The notes beneath the pieces were generated by a model. It was not told where the DNA came from. It did no database searches and saw only the letters and a list, made by a program, of their open reading frames with translations. The translations under genes were made by a program, and so were the position numbers. From an uncultured Bacteroidales bacterium (GTDB taxonomy: Bacteria > Bacteroidota > Bacteroidia > Bacteroidales > Bacteroidaceae), in the NCBI GenBank assembly GCA_937916465.1, contig CALFTK010000041.1, positions 1 through 38,922 of the forward strand: a DNA stretch of 38,922 bases, read 5' to 3'. Every line of letters starts with the position of its first letter. Position 1 is the first letter of the stretch. Positions 33,280-38,922 of the stretch are shown in pieces.

Positions 33280-33407
33280 TAGATGGCCCGCGGAGGTCAG
33301 GGATGCCGCCGTTAGGCGGAATCCCAACCATTATCTTACATACACAATCTTGTACTAAAGTTGATGATTTTTCTCAACTTTGGTACAACATTCCCCTCAA
33401 AATACAT
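33280..33407 (+). other. Structured intergenic region upstream of GH43 gene
   Basis: Together with 33146-33279 this is a gene-free gap of 305 bases. It holds a strong hairpin GGGAT-g-CCGCC-gtta-GGCGG-a-ATCCC (33300-33325, no T run), an 11-base copy of the tRNA-Arg T-arm/acceptor sequence GAATCCCAACC (33319-33329, compare 33129-33139), and an inverted repeat TTGTACTAAAGTTGA / TCAACTTTGGTACAA (33350-33364 and 33374-33388, one mismatch) that ends 19 bases before the promoter box and could be an operator. Confidence 0.6.
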
Positions 33408-33415
33408 TATCTTTA
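33408..33415 (+). promoter_or_regulatory. Possible -7 box of second GH43 gene
   Basis: TATCTTTA, one base off TAnnTTTG and identical to the box at 412-419, lies 35 bases before the ATG at 33451. Confidence 0.45.
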
Positions 33416-33450
33416 CACACATACATTAAAAATAACCCAATACAACCAAT

Positions 33451-35547
33451 ATGAAGAAAATAGTACTACTTGCAGCAATACTGATAGCAGTAGCCGGCAC
33501 ATCAATGGCACAAACCAAATCCTGGACAGCCGACAATGGAAACGGAACCTTTACCAACCCACTTTTCTACGATGAATTTTCAGATCCTGATATAATAAGA
33601 GTGGGCGAAGATTTTTATCTGGCCGGAACAACCATGCATACAGTACCCGGAGTAGTAATAATGCACTCAAAAGATTTAGTAAACTGGAAGTTCCTAAGTT
33701 ATTGTTTTGATCGTTTCACTTTTGGAGAATCATTTGAACTGAAAAATGGACAGGAAGAGTATGGACAGGGCATTTGGGCTCCTTGCATACGCTATCATAA
33801 TGGCAAATTCTATGTCTTCTCAAATATTAACGGCGTAGGAATGCAGGTCTTTATAGCAGAAAATCCGGCAGGACCATGGGAACATATCAATATGGAAGGC
33901 GATATTTACGACCTATCGGTGCTATTCGATGACGATGGAAAAATATATGCAGTATATAAGTATGATGAGGTTCACCTGATAGAAATCAAACCGGATTTCA
34001 GTGGCTTTGTAGAGGGAAGTGAAAAAGTAATTATTGAGGCCGGAAACGCTATGGGTGAAGGTCACCACTTCTATAAGATAGATGGTAAATACTATATAAT
34101 CAGTGCAAACTATTCACCTGTAGGCAGAATGCAGTGTGCGCGTGCCGATAAACCGGAAGGTCCATATCAAACAGTAACCATCAGTATGCGTGAAACATTT
34201 GGTGAAATGGCACAGCATACTATAAATAATGTGGGCCTGGACAGACCCGTTCCTGAACACGGCACAAAATTCCAAATAAACTACCCAACAGGTAACCATT
34301 TCAGCGCAGTACCTCTGCATCAAGGCGGTTTGGTAGATTTGCCAAACGGTGAATGGTGGGGCTTCTCTATGATTGACTTCCATTCAGTAGGCAGAACCAC
34401 CTGTCTATCGCCAGTTACCTGGGTAGATGGATGGCCATATTTCGGACTTCAGGGAAATTTAGGACGTACCCCACGCACCTGGTACAAACCAAACGTAGCA
34501 GTAACTGTAGAACCCCATGCACCATACAATCGTAACGATAATTTTGATGGTAAAACCCTGCAACCAATATGGCAGTGGAACCATAATCCTGATGATAAAA
34601 TGTGGGCACTCAGCAAAGGCAAGTTACGTTTAAAGACTATGCCTGCAGAAAACTTCTTGTGGGCCAAAAATACACTAACCCAACGTGCTATAGGACCTGT
34701 TTCTATAACCACAGTAGAACTTGATGCATCGCACCTGAAAGAGGGTGATATGGCAGGATTAGGAATACTAAATATGCCGTATGCTATATTAGGAGTAATG
34801 AAACAAAACGATGAATTGGTGCTGCAGCACTATAACCAACAGCAAGATAAGTGGATAGAGATAATGATGTCTGATTCCAAATTCTACCTGCGTGTAGAGG
34901 GTGAATACGATAGAGATATAGCGCAGTTCAGTTACAGTTTGGATGGTGAAAACTACACTACCATAGGCGATACAGTACTGTTGCCATACCAACTAAAAAC
35001 GTTCCAGGGAATGCGTACAGCACTCTATGCATTCAATGTGGCGGGTAAAAATGGAGGCTATGCGCTATTTGATAATTTTACAGTAGATGAACCTATGGCA
35101 GACCGTTCAAACAATATACCATTAGGTAAAATTATTACACTGACAAATCTTGCCGATAATAGTCGGGCTTGGGCAAACCCTCACGGAATGTTACACAAAG
35201 CAAATCGTGGCAGTAGAGAATATAATGGTGCAGGATGTAAATTCCGCGTTCACGACCGTGGTAACGGACTTGTAGCGCTTGAAGCTATGAATGGTACAGG
35301 TTTCCTTTCAGTAACAGGCATTGGGCTCTCTTCTGATGTAAGAATGCTAAAAGAAGAGACAGAAGCATCTCTCTTTATGTGGCAAGATATGCTACGTGGA
35401 GAATGTATGCTGCTCTCTATGAAAACTCAGCGCTATGTAGGTATTGCACCTGATACCGGTGAACCCTATGGTGCTGATTGGGCAGGTCCCAAACCAAACC
35501 GTAAAGACGGCACAGTCTTTAGTTGGGCTATATCAGAATCTAAATAA
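33451..35547 (+). CDS. Secreted GH43 glycosidase (beta-xylosidase/arabinofuranosidase type) with accessory C-terminal domains
   Basis: A 698-residue exported enzyme (signal MKKIVLLAAILIAVAGTSMA). The GH43 propeller (about 35-310) shows catalytic base D45 (FSDPDII), D154 (YDLSVLFDDDGK) and acid E203 (GEGHHFYKIDGKYY). A beta-sandwich of the GH43_C2 type follows (about 360-555), as in xylosidases. The last 140 residues (IPLGKIITLTNLADNS ... FSWAISE) look like a fascin/ricin-like beta-trefoil, possibly a carbohydrate-binding module. The palindromic region upstream may carry its control sites. By eye the coding strand is richer in A and C than neighbouring plus-strand genes. Confidence 0.92.
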   Translation: MKKIVLLAAILIAVAGTSMAQTKSWTADNGNGTFTNPLFYDEFSDPDIIRVGEDFYLAGTTMHTVPGVVIMHSKDLVNWKFLSYCFDRFTFGESFELKNGQEEYGQGIWAPCIRYHNGKFYVFSNINGVGMQVFIAENPAGPWEHINMEGDIYDLSVLFDDDGKIYAVYKYDEVHLIEIKPDFSGFVEGSEKVIIEAGNAMGEGHHFYKIDGKYYIISANYSPVGRMQCARADKPEGPYQTVTISMRETFGEMAQHTINNVGLDRPVPEHGTKFQINYPTGNHFSAVPLHQGGLVDLPNGEWWGFSMIDFHSVGRTTCLSPVTWVDGWPYFGLQGNLGRTPRTWYKPNVAVTVEPHAPYNRNDNFDGKTLQPIWQWNHNPDDKMWALSKGKLRLKTMPAENFLWAKNTLTQRAIGPVSITTVELDASHLKEGDMAGLGILNMPYAILGVMKQNDELVLQHYNQQQDKWIEIMMSDSKFYLRVEGEYDRDIAQFSYSLDGENYTTIGDTVLLPYQLKTFQGMRTALYAFNVAGKNGGYALFDNFTVDEPMADRSNNIPLGKIITLTNLADNSRAWANPHGMLHKANRGSREYNGAGCKFRVHDRGNGLVALEAMNGTGFLSVTGIGLSSDVRMLKEETEASLFMWQDMLRGECMLLSMKTQRYVGIAPDTGEPYGADWAGPKPNRKDGTVFSWAISESK

Positions 35548-35608
35548 AGGTTTGGAGAAGGTTTTAATAATATGTAAAGATTTGAGCTAAAAACTTTAAT
35601 TGAAATAA

Positions 35609-36802
35609 ATGGAAAGGATTATTAAAACATTTTTGTTGTTAATATTTATAGTGTCGTGTAAGGGCAACGAATTCTTTTCTCCCGTTATAGACGATACTTG
35701 TAATGTCGTTTCCATAAATACCAATAATGATTCAGCCTATTTTAATTGTATAACTGACATCACTTTTATTCCATTGGAAGTGAATGAAAAATCAATCTAT
35801 TTGAATAATCCTGTAATGCTAAATCCTAACGATAGTACAATAGTACTAATTGATAAAAGCAATGGTATGATGTTAGGATATGTGAATTGTAAAAATAGTT
35901 TTGGCAGACGTTATATAGGTAGGGGCCGTGGTGAATTTATTGAATTTGGAAATGCTTTTGTTTACAATGATTTAATTGGTATCTATGATTGTTCAACGGC
36001 AAGTTGTCTTTACTATAATACAGATGGAGACTACGTTAAACAGATTGTATTAGAAGATAGATATTGCGATGAATTTTATCAAAAATCAAACGATTACTCC
36101 GTAGGCTTTAGTCTTAGTCGTGAGTTTGGAAATGGCGATTATTTTTGTAATGTTTACAATAACACAAGTGGTAAGATTATTCATTCGGAACTCTTTTTAA
36201 GCCGATTACATTCTGAAATTGTTAGTCATCCTTATCCTGTATCTACACATAATGGAAAAATAAGTTTTTATATCCCTTATGGCTATGTTATTTTTGAAAT
36301 GGATTCTACCTGTAATGATGTTTTTCAGAAGTACTACTTAGATTTGAATGATAAATTAGAAAAATCATTAGTGAGAAATAAGTTGAACTCTTCAAATCTA
36401 TTTGCTGAGGTTTTATCATCGGGTGCATCAGGGAACTTGACGGATTTTTATGAAACAAATAGATATTATAGCTTTTCTACAATATACGAAAGGACTAGAT
36501 ATAAAGTGTTGATTGATAAAAAACAGAATCAAAGCTATGCTTTTGATACTTCACACGGTAGGAAAAAGAATGATTTGTTCATAAATCAATTGTTCATGAC
36601 CATAAGACCTATAGGATCTTACAACAATGATGTGTATATGTATTGTGATTATAAATCGTTTTGTAGTATAGAAGATAATTGTAGTATGGCATCTGATAGT
36701 TTAAAGGATTCTCTTATAAAGCAAATTCAAAAGTATAGAGAAGAATATACCTTAGATGATGCAACTAAATTATTCTTTAAAATATCGTTTCTAGAATTTT
36801 AG
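35609..36802 (+). CDS. 6-bladed beta-propeller lipoprotein
   Basis: A 397-residue lipoprotein (lipobox FIVSC, Cys 17). It has the layout of Bacteroidetes 6-bladed beta-propeller lipoproteins: DITFIPLEVNE near 50-60, then GRGRGEF (104-110), a variant of the GxGPGEY turn of this family, and successive blade strands to the end. No catalytic motif is evident; a binding role at the cell surface is likely. It is a paralogue of the next gene. Confidence 0.78.
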   Translation: MERIIKTFLLLIFIVSCKGNEFFSPVIDDTCNVVSINTNNDSAYFNCITDITFIPLEVNEKSIYLNNPVMLNPNDSTIVLIDKSNGMMLGYVNCKNSFGRRYIGRGRGEFIEFGNAFVYNDLIGIYDCSTASCLYYNTDGDYVKQIVLEDRYCDEFYQKSNDYSVGFSLSREFGNGDYFCNVYNNTSGKIIHSELFLSRLHSEIVSHPYPVSTHNGKISFYIPYGYVIFEMDSTCNDVFQKYYLDLNDKLEKSLVRNKLNSSNLFAEVLSSGASGNLTDFYETNRYYSFSTIYERTRYKVLIDKKQNQSYAFDTSHGRKKNDLFINQLFMTIRPIGSYNNDVYMYCDYKSFCSIEDNCSMASDSLKDSLIKQIQKYREEYTLDDATKLFFKISFLEF

Positions 36803-36843
36803 CGTTTTTTTATGATTTGATTAGTTATTATAGTTTTTAGTTG

Positions 36844-36851
36844 TATCTTTG
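36844..36851 (+). promoter_or_regulatory. -7 box of second beta-propeller gene
   Basis: TATCTTTG matches TAnnTTTG exactly, 35 bases before the ATG at 36887; a TTTG at 36816-36819 may be the -33 element with a long (24-base) spacer. Confidence 0.65.
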
Positions 36852-36886
36852 CCGTTAAAATTAAACTGTTTCAAATAATCAATTTA

Positions 36887-38086
36887 ATGAAGCGTATATT
36901 GTTTTTACTTATCATTCTTTTTGTCACTTCCTGTGGCAAGAATAATGATTTGAGCGGTTATAAAGCTAAATATAATCTTTCTTTGAATGTGACAGAAGAA
37001 GTAGAACTATCTGATTTTATAGATTCTATTTCTGTAGTCCCTTTGGAAATAACCAATGACTGGAAGTATATAGTTTATCCGTCTATATCGGCGTCCGAAA
37101 ATCTGTTTGCGGTGTTAGATGCGCATTTTTACCGTCTGATGCTATTTGACAGAAAAGATTTAACTCTGCTGTTTTCTAAGGATATTAAAGGACGCGGTAG
37201 AGGAGAACTCTTATCCCCTGCAAATTCGTTCATTTTAGGCCGGGATACTATATGTGTTTTCGATTCAGGTACCGGACGAATATGTATGTATGACAAAGAT
37301 GGTGGATTTATAGATTTTCTGAATAATAGTGAAGAGATTTGTGCCGATTATGTATATCCTGTTAAGGGAAATCTTGTTGCAGTATCGCAGGATGGTGGTA
37401 GTTTGTACAACAGAGATTACGTATCTTACTACAAACAAGATGGTTCTTTGTTGGACAGACAACTTAAGATTCCTAATGATGTTTATGAATGTGGCGTTTA
37501 TTCAGGCGACGGACAAACCTGTTTTATGTATAATGATACACTAAGATTCATAATGCCTTTTACGTATCATCTGTTTTCTTCAACACTAGACCGGTTGGAA
37601 AGTACATATTTCTTTGAAACAGACAGAGCAATACCTGCCGGTTTCTTTAAGGAATCTGATGATATGATGGTAAGTATAGGAAACATTACGAAGAACGAAT
37701 ATGTATGGCATTTTCATAATATTTTTGAAACAGAGAGCCATCAGATATTCTCTTACTTAGAAGGTCAGAAAAGCTATATGGCGTTTATAGATAAACGTAC
37801 AGGCAAAATATCCATAAATGCAATGACTACAAATCCTAAATACGATAAGGTCTCACTTGTGAATATTTGGCGATACGTATTAGCTACTACAACGATTATC
37901 TATGCCGATAACGATTATCTGTATGGATATGTTGCTCCTACTCAGTATGAAGTACTGAAATCAGTACATGATCTTGATTCAAGACTTGAATCTTATTCTC
38001 ATTCACTGGGTAGTTACATAGAAAAGAATAGTAATCTTATAACAGATTCAGATACTCGTTTGTTGATAAAAATAAAATTAAAATAA
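36887..38086 (+). CDS. 6-bladed beta-propeller lipoprotein (paralogue)
   Basis: A 399-residue lipoprotein (lipobox FVTSC, Cys 16) of the same family as the preceding gene: ISVVPLEITND near 48-58 and GRGRGELLSP (102-111) align with its paralogue, as does overall length. It has its own promoter box, and the thioredoxin-like gene follows after 6 bases, so those two are co-transcribed. Confidence 0.8.
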   Translation: MKRILFLLIILFVTSCGKNNDLSGYKAKYNLSLNVTEEVELSDFIDSISVVPLEITNDWKYIVYPSISASENLFAVLDAHFYRLMLFDRKDLTLLFSKDIKGRGRGELLSPANSFILGRDTICVFDSGTGRICMYDKDGGFIDFLNNSEEICADYVYPVKGNLVAVSQDGGSLYNRDYVSYYKQDGSLLDRQLKIPNDVYECGVYSGDGQTCFMYNDTLRFIMPFTYHLFSSTLDRLESTYFFETDRAIPAGFFKESDDMMVSIGNITKNEYVWHFHNIFETESHQIFSYLEGQKSYMAFIDKRTGKISINAMTTNPKYDKVSLVNIWRYVLATTTIIYADNDYLYGYVAPTQYEVLKSVHDLDSRLESYSHSLGSYIEKNSNLITDSDTRLLIKIKLK

Positions 38087-38092
38087 GAAGAT

Positions 38093-38752
38093 ATGGTTAT
38101 GCAAAAAAAGAAGAAAGTAGCAATTATTATTATATCAATAGTCGTGTTGCTATTGATAGCCGTAAAAGTGTTGATAGGTAATCCTATTGAAACATTAAAG
38201 AATTGGAATAAGCCTATGTCAATACCGCTGCCTAAAGTGGAAGTAAAACTGCCTAATCAGCTTATTTCCGTAGGTTTTGATAGTACTACCGTTGTAAACA
38301 ACTTAAAAATAGATAGGACCACCCTTTTGGTTTGTATTGATTCTGTTCACTGTATGCCGTGCAAGGTTGATATGTTGCATAATTATGAAGAGATGGACAG
38401 GATTCTTAAAAACAGTATATCGGATAGTATTCAAACTATGGCCGTATTATCTCCCAAAGAATCGGAACTGGAGGCACTTATTTATAAATTAAAAAGAGAA
38501 CAATTAAAGTTTCCTGTATATATAGATTCAAATAATGAATTTCTTAAACTGAATCCATTCTTCATGAGTTTTAACGAAACCGGAGAATTTACTATATGTA
38601 CGGACAAAGAGGGTATATACGGGCTTTGCCACGTAGTGGGACCTTGCAATATTTCATCTGTCTCTTTGTTTGATCACACTATGTCTATTTTGCATAAGTT
38701 CAATTACTATGGTGTTGAATTAGAATATTCCAGAATCAGGAATAATTACTAG
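38093..38752 (+). CDS. Membrane-anchored thioredoxin-like protein with CxxC motif
   Basis: A 219-residue protein with a Lys-rich cytoplasmic N-terminus, one transmembrane helix (about 8-27) and a periplasmic domain. TTLLVCIDSVHCMPCKVDML carries the CMPC active-site motif (C87, C90) after a hydrophobic strand, as in TlpA/thioredoxin-like folds; the C-terminal half lacks the usual cis-Pro motif that I can recognise. It may act in disulfide exchange for the neighbouring cysteine-bearing lipoproteins. An alternative start is the ATG at 38099. Confidence 0.72.
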   Translation: MVMQKKKKVAIIIISIVVLLLIAVKVLIGNPIETLKNWNKPMSIPLPKVEVKLPNQLISVGFDSTTVVNNLKIDRTTLLVCIDSVHCMPCKVDMLHNYEEMDRILKNSISDSIQTMAVLSPKESELEALIYKLKREQLKFPVYIDSNNEFLKLNPFFMSFNETGEFTICTDKEGIYGLCHVVGPCNISSVSLFDHTMSILHKFNYYGVELEYSRIRNNY

Positions 38753-38805
38753 CTCATCACAAAAGATTATCTGATATTTCAAACCAGATTCAATTTTTAT
38801 TTAGA

Positions 38806-38922
38806 ATGTTTATGAAGTCGCCATTGTTTTTAATAGTTATTGCGTGTTATTTATTTAGTGGTTGTAAGACTGACAATGATATAAAAGAAATAACATTGGA
38901 AGAGATAAGTTCTGATATACAA
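38806..38922 (+). CDS. Lipoprotein, N-terminal part only (cut by window end)
   Basis: The first 39 codons are present: a short hydrophobic signal with lipobox LFSGC (Cys 20) and then KTDNDIKEITLEEISSDIQ. The last part resembles the start of the two beta-propeller lipoproteins (for example EEVELSDFIDSISV), so it may be a third paralogue. An alternative start is the ATG at 38812. Confidence 0.6.
   Translation, partial: MFMKSPLFLIVIACYLFSGCKTDNDIKEITLEEISSDIQ

Noticed and set aside
32959..33327. Minus-strand frame of 122 codons over tRNA-Arg
   Set aside because: It crosses the tRNA gene and the palindrome; a chance frame.
33276..33575. Plus-strand frame of 99 codons before the second GH43 gene
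   Set aside because: Out of frame with the clear GH43 start at 33451 and composed of the hairpin region; no recognisable protein.
1..38922. CRISPR array, insertion sequence or prophage
   Set aside because: No regularly spaced direct repeats, transposase, integrase or phage genes were seen; the only element-like sequence is the palindrome at 33145-33279.

Overview
The window looks like a chromosomal segment of an AT-rich member of the Bacteroidales (gut or rumen type; I cannot name a genus). The reasons are the recurrent Bacteroidetes promoter box TAnnTTTG in front of many genes, weak or absent Shine-Dalgarno sequences, many lipoproteins, families largely confined to Bacteroidetes (6-bladed beta-propeller lipoproteins, DUF1573, DUF4301, cupin-GNAT fusions), and secreted hemicellulases with Bacteroidetes-style signal peptides.

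Layout. 1-442: tRNA-Ser(GCT) on the minus strand with its terminator. 443-4837: a cupin-GNAT fusion converging on a three-gene, translationally coupled glycosyltransferase operon (surface polysaccharide). 4986-10136: phosphohexomutase, a secreted GH43/CBM6 enzyme and a 5'-nucleotidase-type lipoprotein. 10197-13746: SPOR lipoprotein, then ruvX-def-TPR protein. 13805-17085: the classic thrS-infC-rpmI-rplT translation cluster, followed by a free-standing structured RNA (17200-17380) with its own promoter and terminator that fits the Bacteroidales-1/6S-like RNA. 17411-23904: GH10 xylanase, MltG (minus), FAS1 lipoprotein and GH51 arabinofuranosidase. 23963-27324: AlaX-type editing protein overlapping tRNA-Gly(CCC), DUF4301, DUF1573 and TrmO. 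27379-33018: a giant tandem sensor-kinase protein, response regulator and half-length AbgT-like membrane protein in one overlapping operon. 33072-33450: tRNA-Arg(TCT) and a highly palindromic intergenic region. 33451-38922: secreted GH43 enzyme, two paralogous beta-propeller lipoproteins, a membrane-anchored thioredoxin-like protein and a lipoprotein cut by the window end.

How it works together. Four secreted arabinoxylan-active enzymes (GH43, GH10, GH51, GH43) are scattered among housekeeping genes, with no SusC/SusD pair in the window; together they could cut xylan backbones and remove arabinose or xylose units. The most unusual object is the 1393-residue kinase: its first half keeps the ATP-binding boxes but shows no phosphoacceptor His, while its second half has a candidate His but a degenerate ATP-binding domain. 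The second half begins with a signal-peptide-like segment and a possible internal start. The other candidates for novelty are the symmetric palindrome behind tRNA-Arg and the beta-propeller/thioredoxin cluster at the right edge.
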